A stretch of DNA of 64,000 bases from Mesobacillus sp. S13 (lineage in GTDB: Bacteria; Bacillota; Bacilli; Bacillales; Cytobacillaceae): the NCBI RefSeq assembly GCF_020422885.1, contig NZ_CP084622.1, forward strand, positions 3,429,001 to 3,493,000, written 5' to 3'. The notes under the pieces are model-generated. The model had not been told where the DNA came from. It saw only the letters and a list, made by a program, of their open reading frames with translations, and searched no databases. Each line of letters starts with the position of its first letter. Within the stretch, counting starts at the first letter, position 1. Of the stretch, positions 38,568-47,943 are shown piece by piece. Position numbers and translations under genes: made by a program.

Positions 38568-40278
38568 TAACATATTCCGCAACCCTATTCCTACCCGATC
38601 GCTTCGCACCGACATATAATGCCCTATCTGCATGCCTGATCAATGCCAAAGAATCGTCCGCATCTTGCGGGGCGGTTGCCACTCCAATTGAGGCAGTAAT
38701 GTTAACTAATAGTTGCTTTCCTTCTTCATCCATCGACTGCAGCAGTGTAAATGGCTCGTTGGCAATCATCAGCCTGATTTGTTCTGCGAGTTTAAGGGCG
38801 TCGCCTTTCATCATGTCAGGCAGGAGGATGACGAATTCTTCTCCTCCGTAGCGGGCAACGGTTCCAATGCCGCCGATTTTTTTCCTCAGTCGTTCTCCTA
38901 ACTCTATTAAAATCTCATTTCCACTTTGGTGTCCGTATGTATCGTTGACGGATTTGAAGTGGTCGATGTCGAGCAGGATGAGTGATAAAAGGTCCCTGTG
39001 GCCAAATTGTAATTTTTCGAATTCGGCAGTCAGCATGTTTTCAAAATAGCGGTAATTATACAGTCCAGTCAACGCGCAGCGCTCACTGTATTCCTTTGTT
39101 TTTTCATGGTGCCTGGCGTTTTCCACGGCAATCGCAAAGTGGGAGCATAGTATGTCGATGATCATCAGCTGCGATTTTTCGAATGCCCTTTTCTTGTTTG
39201 CGGCAAGGACGAGGACACCGATCACCTGGTTGTTCCTGACGATTGGCACACCGAGAATGCTTTCAGCACCCGCTGGGATATAGCCTGAATTAATATGCTT
39301 CCATTGTTTTTTTGAATGGAAGAGTACAGGCTGTTTCTCAGCCCAGACAAGCCCGCTTATTCCCATGCCTTTTCCAAGAGGATCGGCAACTGGCTCCATC
39401 ACTTCGCCGAACTCTACCTTATGAATCAGCTTTAGCTCTTTTTCATCCACTACATCCAAAATGTAGGCATAGTCAACTGGAAGCATCTCGATCACTTTTT
39501 GAACAAAGAGGTCAAGAACATCATCCGACTTCAGCCTCTCAGCCAGCTGGTGGCCAATCTCAGCGGCACTCTGTAAAAAATGGTTCACCTTTCCGCTCGA
39601 ATAATAGAGACTGAGAATGATAGACAAACTGGCGAAAGGAATACCGACAAACAATAAGGAATAGAGCCCCATTTCACTTTGATATAGTTCATAAAGAATG
39701 AAGCCTACAGGGAATGTGATCAGAGTCGTAACGGTTTCCCAGATGAAATCTTTTCCGAAGTAAGGTCCCTTAATTTTTAGTACGACTGCTTGCAGCAAAA
39801 TCAGGAATAAAGTATTCACTCCATAATTGCTAATGCCGTATACCGTTCCCAAAATGTAAGTATATGGATCATCAGTCAAATGGGCTCCATGTGTCCCTCC
39901 AAGGGCGTAAAAGATCAATCCACTCCCTAATGATACGGTAAAGAACATTAACGAATTCAGTGGGAACCTATAAGTATCAGACTTTTGGACACGTAGCCTC
40001 ATTAACAAAATGAGCACAGAAATTTGCATCAAAACCATTTCCACAAAGATGCCGTATGTCAGGAATACTGCTAGCGACACCCATTGGATGAGGAAGATTG
40101 GCGTATTGTTGACGACCATTGGCATGGCAGCCACAACGGCCATCAATAAAAGGAAGGCAAAAACTTCCCATACAGGCAGATCACTTGGAGGCGGATAGAC
40201 TTGATAAGTCACCCAGAGCCCAACCGGCACGATCAGCAGCCAGCTGAACCATATTGATTTTTTGATTATGGGAGTCAT
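38563..40278 (-). CDS. Membrane diguanylate cyclase (GAF-GGDEF)
   Basis: Makes c-di-GMP from two GTP. About seven membrane spans occupy residues 8-220, a GAF domain about 245-390 (ESILGVPIVRNNQVIGVLVLAA) and a GGDEF domain about 405-570. The active motif is GGEEF (near 480) with DIDHFKSVNDTYGH, so it should be active. The inhibitory RxxD site expected before it is missing (KIGGIGTVARYGGEEF). It follows folC and lies next to the pilus locus, suggesting control of motility or attachment by inference. Confidence 0.9.
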   Translation of the reverse strand: MTPIIKKSIWFSWLLIVPVGLWVTYQVYPPPSDLPVWEVFAFLLLMAVVAAMPMVVNNTPIFLIQWVSLAVFLTYGIFVEMVLMQISVLILLMRLRVQKSDTYRFPLNSLMFFTVSLGSGLIFYALGGTHGAHLTDDPYTYILGTVYGISNYGVNTLFLILLQAVVLKIKGPYFGKDFIWETVTTLITFPVGFILYELYQSEMGLYSLLFVGIPFASLSIILSLYYSSGKVNHFLQSAAEIGHQLAERLKSDDVLDLFVQKVIEMLPVDYAYILDVVDEKELKLIHKVEFGEVMEPVADPLGKGMGISGLVWAEKQPVLFHSKKQWKHINSGYIPAGAESILGVPIVRNNQVIGVLVLAANKKRAFEKSQLMIIDILCSHFAIAVENARHHEKTKEYSERCALTGLYNYRYFENMLTAEFEKLQFGHRDLLSLILLDIDHFKSVNDTYGHQSGNEILIELGERLRKKIGGIGTVARYGGEEFVILLPDMMKGDALKLAEQIRLMIANEPFTLLQSMDEEGKQLLVNITASIGVATAPQDADDSLALIRHADRALYVGAKRSGRNRVAEYVK

Positions 40279-40362
40279 CTTTATCTATCCACCTCCTTCC
40301 TGGGTAAAAAGTCGCACTTTTTAAATAGTTTAGCAAACTTTTTGTTCAATGTCATAATTTTC

Positions 40363-41676
40363 TTATTTATTTTTCAACACGTTCATTATATAAGGCTTTG
40401 CCTCTGATAAAAAGTAAAGAGAGCCTGTGACAATCAGGATTTCATCTTTGGTCAAATCATTTATTTTCATAGAGAGAAAGTCTTGGTAATCATTTGCGAT
40501 TCGTTTATTTCCATCGTTCCGTCCAACTTCCATTAAATCTTCCGCAGAAGCTGCACGAGGAAAGTCGAAGGTTGTAAAAGTAAGTTGGTCAGCAGCCTCT
40601 TCTAGACTTGCAATCATCTTGTCCAACTTTTTATCTTTCAGGGCTGCAAATAGGATACTAATCTTTTTATCGGCAAATCGAGATTTAATTTCACTTGCGA
40701 GCGCATTGATTCCTTCTTCATTATGAGCCCCATCGATCAGGACTAAAGGATCCTCACTTAAAACCTCAAGACGTCCAGGCCAGTAGGCTTGAATCAGCCC
40801 ATCCCTGATATGCTCTTCTTCAATCATAAACGAATAGTAGCTTGCAAGAACCTGGCTGGCCATTACTGCACAGGCAGCATTGTCCACCTGATAGGAACCG
40901 ATCATGGTGGTTTTCAGGTCCTGAATTTGGCCGAACATGCTTGAAAAAGTGAATTTTTCTCCACGCTCCAAAGATTCTCTTGAATCTGCGGTGAATTCAT
41001 TACCCAGATGGTAGATAGGTGACTTGCCTTCCATAGCTTTACGTTTGATAACATCCAATGCTTCTGGCTGTTTCACTCCTGTTATGACGCTTACACCGTT
41101 CTTTATGATTCCTGCTTTTTCAAACGCTATTTGTTCATATGTATCTCCGAGAATCGCCGTGTGATCGAGGCCGATGCTGGTGATGATTGATAGCAGCGGG
41201 TGAATGACATTGGTCGAATCAAAACGCCCGCCGAGTCCCACTTCATAAATGACGACATCAACAGGAGACATCTTGGCAAAATAATAGATCGACATTGCGG
41301 TGATCACTTCAAATTCAGTCGGTCCGCCTAATTCCGTATGATCCAGCTCATCTGCAAGCGGCTTGATCACATTTGTCAGCTCAACCAATTCCTCGTCACT
41401 GATTGGGTGGCCGTTAATACTGATCCGCTCATTGAATTGTTCAAAATATGGCGAAGTAAACGTGCCGACCCTGAATCCTGCTGTCTGAAGGATCGAGCGC
41501 AGGAAGGTGACTGTCGAGCCTTTTCCGTTCGTGCCGCCAACATGGATGGTCTTGATCCTTCTTTCAGGATGCTCCAGCCTTTCAAGCATCCATTCCATTC
41601 TGGAAAGGCCTGGCTTCATTCCCAGACGCAGCCTTGCATGGATCCATTCAATTGCTTGCTCATATGTTTCAAACAT
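40363..41676 (-). CDS. folC: FolC, folylpolyglutamate/dihydrofolate synthase
   Basis: Adds glutamates to folates (and probably makes dihydrofolate). ATP-binding loop HVGGTNGKGSTVTFLRSIL (about 43-61), Mur-ligase type central domain (GLGGRFDSTNVI, LDHTAILGDTYEQIAFEKAGI) and C-terminal LIDGAHNEEGINAL. The ATG at 41676 gives 437 aa; the longer in-frame start at 41712 overlaps a hairpin and adds unsupported sequence. It follows valS, as in B. subtilis. Confidence 0.95.
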   Translation of the reverse strand: MFETYEQAIEWIHARLRLGMKPGLSRMEWMLERLEHPERRIKTIHVGGTNGKGSTVTFLRSILQTAGFRVGTFTSPYFEQFNERISINGHPISDEELVELTNVIKPLADELDHTELGGPTEFEVITAMSIYYFAKMSPVDVVIYEVGLGGRFDSTNVIHPLLSIITSIGLDHTAILGDTYEQIAFEKAGIIKNGVSVITGVKQPEALDVIKRKAMEGKSPIYHLGNEFTADSRESLERGEKFTFSSMFGQIQDLKTTMIGSYQVDNAACAVMASQVLASYYSFMIEEEHIRDGLIQAYWPGRLEVLSEDPLVLIDGAHNEEGINALASEIKSRFADKKISILFAALKDKKLDKMIASLEEAADQLTFTTFDFPRAASAEDLMEVGRNDGNKRIANDYQDFLSMKINDLTKDEILIVTGSLYFLSEAKPYIMNVLKNK

Positions 41677-41700
41677 ATATAAACACCTCAATTCAAGATG

Positions 41701-41725
41701 AAGACGAACCAAAACGGTTCGTCTT
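41701..41725 (-). other. Hairpin between valS and folC without a U-tract
   Basis: AAGACGAACC and GGTTCGTCTT form a perfect 10-bp stem with a 5-nt loop. On the minus strand it is followed by CATCTTGAATTG, so it is not a canonical terminator; it may protect the valS 3-prime end or only attenuate folC transcription. Confidence 0.7.
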
Positions 41726-41739
41726 CAGAGTTACTATTT

Positions 41740-44382
41740 TTAGTTTCTTAATTCATTGATGCGCGCTTCGACTGCTGCACGTTTTTCCAGATAGTCTTTT
41801 TCCTTCGCGCGTTCTTCATCGATGACTTTTTCAGGAGCTTTCTTGACGAAGCCTTCATTAGCCAGCTTCTTCTGGACACGTTCTACTTCTTTATCCAGCT
41901 TCTCTTTTTCTTTTTGAAGGCGGGCGATTTCTTCATCAATATTGATCAAGCCTTCAAGTGGCATGATGATTTCAAGTCCTGTAGCAACTGCTGTCATCGC
42001 TTTTTCAGGAGCGTTGACTTCAAGTCCGATTTCCAGGTTCTCTGGATTACAGAAACGAACGATATAGCCACGGTTACTTTCAAGCATGCTTAATGTCTTT
42101 TCATCCTTTGCCTTCAGGAACATATCTACCTTCTTGCTCAGAGGTGTGTTCACCTCAGAGCGAATATTCCTTACCGCACGGATGACTTCAACTAGTAGCT
42201 TCATATCATCTGCTGCTTCTTTATCAGTTAAAGCAGGGTCAACCTGCGGCCAGCTTGCAACCGTGATGGACTCCCCTTCATGAGGAAGGTTCTGCCAGAT
42301 TTCTTCGGTAATGAATGGCATGAAGGGATGCAACAGGCGCATCGTGTTGTCTAGAACGTATGCAAGGATGGACCTTGTCGTCTTCTTGGCAGCTTCGTCT
42401 TCGCCGTAGAGCGGAAGCTTTGCCATCTCGATATACCAGTCACAGAAGTCATCCCAGATGAAGTTGTAAAGCGCTCGGCCAACCTCACCAAACTCATAAC
42501 GGTCTGAAAGTCTTGTCACAGTCTCGATTGTTTCATTCAATCTTGTCAAAATCCACTTGTCAGCAACTGATTTCTCGCCGCTCAAATCGATTTCTTCATA
42601 TTTAAGGCCATTCATATTCATCAACGCAAAACGGGATGCGTTCCAAATTTTATTCGCGAAGTTCCAAGTTGCTTCAACCTTTTCGGTGCTGTAGCGGAGA
42701 TCCTGCCCCGGTGAGCTTCCTGTTGTCAGGAAGTAGCGGAGTGAGTCGGCGCCGTACTGGTCGATGACATCCATCGGATCAACACCGTTTCCTAGTGACT
42801 TACTCATCTTACGGCCATCTTCTGCACGAACGAGTCCGTGGATCAATACATCCTTGAATGGCCTCTGTTCTGTGAATTCTAGTCCCTGGAAAATCATCCT
42901 TGAAACCCAGAAGAAGATAATATCATAGCCTGTTACTAGGGCAGCTGTCGGGTAATAGCGCTTGTAATCAGCTGCTTCTTCATTCGGCCAGCCCATTGTC
43001 GAGAACGGCCATAGCGCTGAGCTGAACCATGTATCAAGAACGTCATTATCCTGTTCCCAGTTCTCAGGGTCTGCCGGCGGTTCATGATCAACGTATACCT
43101 CACCTGTTTCTTTATGGTACCAGGCAGGGATGCGGTGGCCCCACCATAGCTGACGGGAGATACACCAGTCGCGGATATTTTCCATCCAGCGCATATAGGT
43201 GTTTTCAAAACGCTCAGGGACAAAGTTGACCTTCTCTTCTTTACTCTGAAGAGCGACTGCTTCATCAGCAAGCGGCTGCATTTTTACGAACCATTGAGTG
43301 GATAGATAAGGCTCGACTACAGCACCGCTGCGCTCAGAGTGACCTACAGAGTGCATATGCTCTTCAATCTTGAACAATACGCCAGCTTCCTGAAGGTCCT
43401 TGACGATTTGCTTGCGGCACTCGAACCGGTCCATTCCCTGATACTTGCCGGCTTTAGCATTCATTGAGCCATCTTCGTTCATGACAAGAACTCTTTCTAG
43501 GTTATGGCGGTTGCCGATTTCAAAGTCATTAGGGTCATGTGCAGGAGTGATTTTAACGGCGCCTGATCCAAATTCCCTATCGACATAATCATCGCCTACA
43601 ATCGGGATCTCACGGCCAACGATTGGCAGGGTGACAGTCTTGCCGATCAAATGCTTGTAGCGGTCATCTTCTGGATGGACAGCAACCGCTGTATCGCCAA
43701 GCATCGTTTCCGGTCTTGTCGTTGCGATTTCGATATGGCCGCTGCCATCTGCCAGAGGATATCTCATATGGTAAAAAGCACCCTGGACATCTTTATGGAT
43801 AACCTCGATATCAGATAAAGCTGTTTTCGCTGCCGGATCCCAGTTGATGATGTATTCGCCGCGGTAGATCAGGCCTTTGCGGTATAAAGAAACGAAAACT
43901 TCTTTTACAGCCTTTGATAATCCCTCATCCAATGTGAAGCGCTCGCGGCTGTAATCAAGCCCTAATCCAAGCTTTGACCATTGTGTGCGGATATGTTGTG
44001 CGTATTCCTCTTTCCACTTCCAAGCTTCCTCAAGGAATTTTTCACGGCCCAGTTCGTAGCGATTGATGCCTTGGCTGCGCAGTTTTTCATCAACCTTTGC
44101 CTGTGTCGCGATGCCCGCATGGTCCATTCCTGGGAGCCATAATACGTCATATCCCTGCATGCGTTTCATTCGTGTCAGGATATCCTGAAGCGCTGTATCC
44201 CACGCATGGCCAAGATGCAGCTTTCCAGTTACGTTTGGCGGCGGGATGACGATTGTATAAGGCTTTTTCGTTTCATCGTCCTTCGCTTCGAAAAACTTAC
44301 CTTTGATCCACCATTCATAACGTCCTTGCTCAATTGAAGACGGATCGTATTTAGTCGGCATAGACAAATACTCTTCCATCAT
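41740..44382 (-). CDS. valS: ValS, valyl-tRNA synthetase
   Basis: Charges tRNA-Val with editing of threonine. HIGH-type motif [20 protein letters not shown] motif [14 protein letters not shown], the large editing insert ([19 protein letters not shown]), anticodon domain and C-terminal coiled coil ([20 protein letters not shown]). The ATG at 44382 (880 aa) is chosen after GGAGG; 44379 is equally possible. The upstream in-frame start at 44403 is rejected. Expression is governed by a T-box leader. Confidence 0.98.
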   Translation of the reverse strand: MMEEYLSMPTKYDPSSIEQGRYEWWIKGKFFEAKDDETKKPYTIVIPPPNVTGKLHLGHAWDTALQDILTRMKRMQGYDVLWLPGMDHAGIATQAKVDEKLRSQGINRYELGREKFLEEAWKWKEEYAQHIRTQWSKLGLGLDYSRERFTLDEGLSKAVKEVFVSLYRKGLIYRGEYIINWDPAAKTALSDIEVIHKDVQGAFYHMRYPLADGSGHIEIATTRPETMLGDTAVAVHPEDDRYKHLIGKTVTLPIVGREIPIVGDDYVDREFGSGAVKITPAHDPNDFEIGNRHNLERVLVMNEDGSMNAKAGKYQGMDRFECRKQIVKDLQEAGVLFKIEEHMHSVGHSERSGAVVEPYLSTQWFVKMQPLADEAVALQSKEEKVNFVPERFENTYMRWMENIRDWCISRQLWWGHRIPAWYHKETGEVYVDHEPPADPENWEQDNDVLDTWFSSALWPFSTMGWPNEEAADYKRYYPTAALVTGYDIIFFWVSRMIFQGLEFTEQRPFKDVLIHGLVRAEDGRKMSKSLGNGVDPMDVIDQYGADSLRYFLTTGSSPGQDLRYSTEKVEATWNFANKIWNASRFALMNMNGLKYEEIDLSGEKSVADKWILTRLNETIETVTRLSDRYEFGEVGRALYNFIWDDFCDWYIEMAKLPLYGEDEAAKKTTRSILAYVLDNTMRLLHPFMPFITEEIWQNLPHEGESITVASWPQVDPALTDKEAADDMKLLVEVIRAVRNIRSEVNTPLSKKVDMFLKAKDEKTLSMLESNRGYIVRFCNPENLEIGLEVNAPEKAMTAVATGLEIIMPLEGLINIDEEIARLQKEKEKLDKEVERVQKKLANEGFVKKAPEKVIDEERAKEKDYLEKRAAVEARINELRN

Positions 44383-44434
44383 TTTTCCTCCATTCAAATG
44401 CATTTTCTTGAAAAATATGACTGCTTAATAAAGA

Positions 44435-44566
44435 CTGTTGATTTCCGTTCCAGCCGCTTCGCTTTCCGCGGGCTGGAGCTGAGCCTCCTCGTCGCAAGCT
44501 CCTGCGGGGTCTCACCTGTCCAGCTAATCCCGCAGGAGTCTACGCGGCTTCCACTACAATCAACAG
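44435..44566. repeat. Bacillaceae-type intergenic repeat (copy 2) in the valS leader
   Basis: Framed by CTGTTGATT (44435-44443) and AATCAACAG (44558-44566) and matching, in reverse orientation, the core of the 19652-19787 copy (shared CTCCTGCGGG-type and CCGCGG segments). The outer GGCTCTGCTAA ends seen in copy 1 are absent. It lies between the T-box terminator and the valS start, so it is part of the read-through mRNA. Confidence 0.85.
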
Positions 44567-44599
44567 AGATTAAAAAGAATGGCGATACATCCAGCCAAA

Positions 44600-44880
44600 A
44601 TAAAAAACTCCATTCGCCATAAAAGGACGAATGGAGTTTGTTCGCGGTACCACCTTTTTTCCCAGCAACGGTAAAAACTGAGTTCTGCTGCTGGCTCAAA
44701 TACGGATAACGGTTCTTCACCGTCGCCTGTTACTGAGAGAAATCCGTTCCCAGGCGATGCTCAAGGGCGACCTTCCATGGTTCCGGCTTAGAAGTCCTCC
44801 CAGCTAATGGACTCCCTCTCTTGAAGCTGGCTGCTCATGTACTCTTCCCTGTCAAAGCTTTGCTTTATTATGTGTTTTGT
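44600..44880 (-). promoter_or_regulatory. T-box riboswitch of valS
   Basis: tRNA-sensing leader that lets transcription continue when tRNA-Val is uncharged. The T-box sequence AGGTGGTACCGCGAAC (44640-44655) pairs with the tRNA end, and its TGGT fits an A discriminator. The terminator CTCCATTCG/CGAATGGAG with TTTTTT follows (44600-44636). The Stem I region (about 44740-44850) includes AGAGAGGGAGTCC and a candidate GTC specifier in GAAGGTCGCCC; the specifier call is tentative. Confidence 0.93.
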
Positions 44881-44889
44881 ATACTAGAT

Positions 44890-44919
44890 ATACTACCCAA
44901 AAAAGTGGATTGACGTCAA
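44890..44919 (-). promoter_or_regulatory. Probable promoter of the valS leader
   Basis: Minus strand TTGACG (44914-44919) and TAGTAT (44890-44895) with 18 bp between, placed just upstream of the T-box. Confidence 0.5.
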
Positions 44920-45043
44920 TCATCATTTCCTATTTTTTATTATTTTATACTTTTTGAACCTTAATGTGTGAGCAATAAGCACATTTTGGGCAAGTCACTC
45001 ATAGAATGGAAAAAGGGATACCTGATTGTTTGGAGGGATGACG

Positions 45044-45238
45044 ATGAAGAGACGAAGGTATAATCCTTATACACTCCCGAAGTGGGCGAGGACAGCACGG
45101 GCAGTATGCGCTCAGCTCATTATTCCTTTTTGTGTTTTCCAGGGAATACGCACCCTGTTTTTTCCGTCGACTTTTGATGTATTCTTGCTATCGATTTTCA
45201 TCCTGATTGCACTGGCAATCAAATTCGAAATGATTTAA
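45044..45238 (+). CDS. Small unrecognised membrane protein (64 aa)
   Basis: A basic N-terminus (MKRRRYNPYTLPKWARTAR) precedes two hydrophobic stretches (about 20-34 and 44-62). The start at 45044 is set by GGAGGG 6 nt upstream; the ATG at 45038 is too close to it. The strong ribosome-binding site and a perfect terminator downstream support a real gene. Divergent from valS and convergent with ysxE. No function can be assigned. Confidence 0.7.
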   Translation: MKRRRYNPYTLPKWARTARAVCAQLIIPFCVFQGIRTLFFPSTFDVFLLSIFILIALAIKFEMI

Positions 45239-45276
45239 GGAGCCCTGGAGCATCTTTTAGCTCTGGGCTCCTTCTT
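45238..45276. terminator. Bidirectional terminator between the 64-aa gene and ysxE
   Basis: GGAGCCC and GGGCTCC outer arms with inner GAGC/GCTC pairing and an 8-nt loop; the T-rich tail on the plus side overlaps the 3-prime end of ysxE. Confidence 0.85.
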
Positions 45277-46294
45277 GTTTTGCCTGCTCTTTTTGTTTCT
45301 CCATTTCGTCAATCTTGGTTACAACGTAGCCTGTATTGCTCAAAAGCCAATACTGCCGCTGCAGTTTTTGGACAAACTTCCTTTCATCCACTTCCACTTT
45401 TCGCTGATGGTACATTTCCGCAACACGGATAATGCCTGATGGAAAAGCTAGATAACTCATGAACAGCTGCATTTCATCCTCTCGGAATGGAAAGTATTTA
45501 AAATAGACATAAATCCAGTCTATGATTTCATCTCCATACTTTGGCTGGGTTTTCAGCGACCTTGCCAGGAAAGGAAGCAAATCCTGGATTGGCGAACCTT
45601 GCCTGGCCTTCTCAAAATTGATGAAATATCCGTAGCCCCTTTCATCGAACAGGAAATGTTCAGGAGATACCTTACCATGAAGCGTTACCGTCCTCGTTTT
45701 CTTTTGCTCCTTCGTCTTTTCATTCCATGACTCCAGTTTTTGCTTGGCGAACTGCATAGCCTGCCGGATCTGTATATAATACAGGCAGAATGTCAGTTCA
45801 AACGGTGACATATATACTCTATCCTCACAGCTTTCAAGGAATCCGTTGATGAATTCTTCTTCCTTTTCCCATTCTTTTAACGTCTTTTCATAATGCTCCT
45901 GCTTCACTTCTTCACTGATTTCCAGTTCCTTGACTGATAAAGTATGCATCCTCGCCAATTCCCTGAACAGCTGCTGGTGTCTTTGTGACTGGTCCTCCCT
46001 CGTCTCATTCGGTATCCACGGCATTAGATAGTACAGTGATTTATTATGCAAAACCGCATAACGTCCGTCATTTGCCGGGTAGACTGGAACAATCCTGTTA
46101 TAGCCTTTTTGGTAAAGGTGCTGGATATGTTTGATAAAATCTGTTGATTCATGCGGGTGGATTTTCTTCAAAGCGTAAGTGCCTGAATTCGTATAGACCT
46201 TTTTCACTTTGCCAAAATCCTCTGCAAAATACGGATTAATAGGGTATTGTTTTAACACTGCCGATTCTTCTTTTAAAAAATTGCGATCATCCAT
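45257..46294 (-). CDS. ysxE: YsxE, CotS-family spore coat protein with broken kinase motifs
   Basis: Spore coat protein encoded downstream of spoVID in B. subtilis and dependent on it. The kinase fold is recognisable (YALKKIHPHES lysine, LMPWIPNE hinge), but the catalytic loop reads LHGKVSPEHFLF (HGK, not HGD) and the metal loop FINFEKA (NFE, not DFD/DFE). Both catalytic aspartates are therefore missing, so it is probably a pseudokinase with a structural role. Length 345. The ATG at 46294 follows AGGCGAG. Confidence 0.9.
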   Translation of the reverse strand: MDDRNFLKEESAVLKQYPINPYFAEDFGKVKKVYTNSGTYALKKIHPHESTDFIKHIQHLYQKGYNRIVPVYPANDGRYAVLHNKSLYYLMPWIPNETREDQSQRHQQLFRELARMHTLSVKELEISEEVKQEHYEKTLKEWEKEEEFINGFLESCEDRVYMSPFELTFCLYYIQIRQAMQFAKQKLESWNEKTKEQKKTRTVTLHGKVSPEHFLFDERGYGYFINFEKARQGSPIQDLLPFLARSLKTQPKYGDEIIDWIYVYFKYFPFREDEMQLFMSYLAFPSGIIRVAEMYHQRKVEVDERKFVQKLQRQYWLLSNTGYVVTKIDEMEKQKEQAKQEGAQS

Positions 46295-46327
46295 CGGATC
46301 TCGCCTACTTTCTGGATTTCATATTTA

Positions 46328-46453
46328 GAAAGCGTAAGCGCCTTGGTCAGCCCCGACAAGCGCTGGAGGGCCGACCGGTGAAGTCTTTCTTTGACTTCAT
46401 TGGGCGGACCGAAGTGACTCGAGGGGCTAGGCGCTGTAGCTGGACAATTCTCG
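46328..46453. repeat. AAGCGC-type intergenic repeat, long form
   Basis: Starts AAAGCGTAAGCGCCTTGG and ends near AGCTGGACAATTCTCG. It contains CAGCCCCGACAAGCGCTGGA and an inner hairpin GAAGTC/GACTTC. The same order of blocks recurs in reverse at 63100-63226. It lies in the 313-bp gap between spoVID and ysxE. Confidence 0.8.
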
Positions 46454-46462
46454 AATTAACGA

Positions 46463-46567
46463 TTATACCTTTTTATTCTCGAATAAATACAGCTGGGCAG
46501 GTGTCAGACACCTGCCCATGCTAAAAGCTATAGCAATCCCAGCCAGCAGCCAAGCCAGCCCTGACAA
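46463..46567 (-). CDS. Possible 34-aa hydrophobic peptide (sORF)
   Basis: A TTG start at 46567, 4 nt after AAAAGGAGG, opens LSGLAWLLAGIAIAFSMGR and continues to a TAA at 46463. The WLLAGIAIA block resembles a class of very small Bacillaceae membrane peptides, from memory only. The perfect palindrome at 46495-46517 falls inside its 3-prime half, so the gene may be disrupted or this may be chance. Confidence 0.3.
   Translation of the reverse strand: MSGLAWLLAGIAIAFSMGRCLTPAQLYLFENKKV
46495..46517. other. Perfect 11-bp-arm palindrome
   Basis: GGGCAGGTGTC and GACACCTGCCC are separated by a single base. As a terminator for spoVID it lacks a T-run on the minus strand. Very stable if single-stranded. 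Confidence 0.8.
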
Positions 46568-46607
46568 CCAGCCTCCTTTTGGACAAGGCGTTGCTACTTA
46601 TAAAATA

Positions 46608-47765
46608 TTAATTATTATGAACCGCTACTCCAGGAACATATAGTACCTGGCCTTCATGAACTTCATGGTCGATGCTCAGATGATTGACCCGGAGAAGCTG
46701 CTGGACTGGCACATCATAGCGTTCGGAAATCGATTGAAGCGAGTCGCCTTGCTGAACAATGCAAACTCTTATTTTAGCAACCTCTGTTTCTTCTTCCTTA
46801 CGCGCTAAAAATTCAGCAATGGAAATGCCTTGTTTCATATTCGGCTTCTTCTTTTTCAATACTGGGGAAGATGAGCTTTCAGGAGACTCTTCCACTTCGG
46901 CAGGCATACTTTCTGAGACTGGCTCTTCTGGTGCCTCCATCTCTACCTCCACTTCCTCTTCCTCAACCTCCATAACGGGCTCTTGCTCACCTCTGAAATC
47001 ACTTAGAGCATATTCCAGCTCTGGTTCTCGTTGAGCCTGTTGTTCAGACTCCGAGGCGTCCTCTACGGCAGCAGTTTTCTTCGCTTCAGCCCTGAAAGGG
47101 GCATAAAGTTCTTCTTCATAGGTATCTTCTTCTTGTTGATTCAAAGTCTCATTTTGCTGGACAAACGAATAGGCTGGAGCTTCGGGGAAGTGTGCTTCCT
47201 CTCTTTCTTCCTGGCTATCATTTGCTGCACCTGCTTCTGTTTCAACTTCAACATCAACTTCTGCAGTAGCCTCCCTGTAGCTGACTTCCAGTTCTTGTGC
47301 CTCTTCACTATCTGCATCCTCTTCGGCTTCATGCTGCTGTTCGCCGTACAGGCCCGTGATGGCTAGGTCTGCATTCAGCTTCAGGCGGTCTGATTCTGGG
47401 AACTCATAATCAAATCCTTCTACTTGAATATCAATGTCATAAATGCTCTCGATCCGGTTTTTAGGAATTGTGATATCCACCGGGAAACGATGAAGGAACT
47501 CATAGACACCTTCTTCCCTCTCCATCACAGAATGCACATACTTAAGAGCTGCGATCTGATCATCAACCTCTTGCTGCTGTTCACGGCATGTATATTCCCC
47601 AGTCAACTCCAGCGATCCGCGAATGGATACGTATTGTTCATTTTCCTGGATGGTTATATTCGGATCGAGTGAAATCGAGACAAGCTCCGCGACTTCCTGT
47701 CCTCTTTGAAACCACACAGACTCTTCTAATGAAAATCGCAGGCACGATTGATTCCCCTGAGACAA
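46608..47765 (-). CDS. spoVID: SpoVID, coat morphogenetic protein
   Basis: Directs coat encasement and binds SafA in B. subtilis. The N-terminal domain (about 8-150) starts CLRFSLEESVWFQRGQEVAEL and includes VSIRGSLELTGEY and FPVDITIPKNRI. A very Glu-rich middle (about 150-310) follows, then KPNMKQGISIAEFLARKEEE and a C-terminal LysM (about 335-382, VCIVQQGDSLQSISERYD). The start is TTG at 47765, 7 nt after AAAGGAGG; the ATG at 47783 overlaps that site. Product 385 aa. Confidence 0.93.
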   Translation of the reverse strand: MSQGNQSCLRFSLEESVWFQRGQEVAELVSISLDPNITIQENEQYVSIRGSLELTGEYTCREQQQEVDDQIAALKYVHSVMEREEGVYEFLHRFPVDITIPKNRIESIYDIDIQVEGFDYEFPESDRLKLNADLAITGLYGEQQHEAEEDADSEEAQELEVSYREATAEVDVEVETEAGAANDSQEEREEAHFPEAPAYSFVQQNETLNQQEEDTYEEELYAPFRAEAKKTAAVEDASESEQQAQREPELEYALSDFRGEQEPVMEVEEEEVEVEMEAPEEPVSESMPAEVEESPESSSSPVLKKKKPNMKQGISIAEFLARKEEETEVAKIRVCIVQQGDSLQSISERYDVPVQQLLRVNHLSIDHEVHEGQVLYVPGVAVHNN

Positions 47766-47814
47766 AGCGACTCCTCCTTTCATTCCTTAAACGTAAAATC
47801 ACTATGTCATTAAC

Positions 47815-47844
47815 ACTTTATGAGTCTGTATTTACTTTTATGAT
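47815..47844 (-). promoter_or_regulatory. Candidate sigma-E promoter of spoVID
   Basis: Minus strand ATCATAAA (47837-47844), 14-bp spacer, CATAAAGT (47815-47822), resembling the sigma-E pattern (KCATATT, then CATACAMT). spoVID is a sigma-E gene in B. subtilis. It lies between the gene and array B. Confidence 0.5.
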
Positions 47845-47943
47845 AATTTAGAACATAAAAAGGAGTTGTTAAGGGATGGTTCGTAGTGAAGCATGATTGA
47901 AGAAAATCAAGACCAGGGAGATATCCATGCGGAAAGGACGGTA

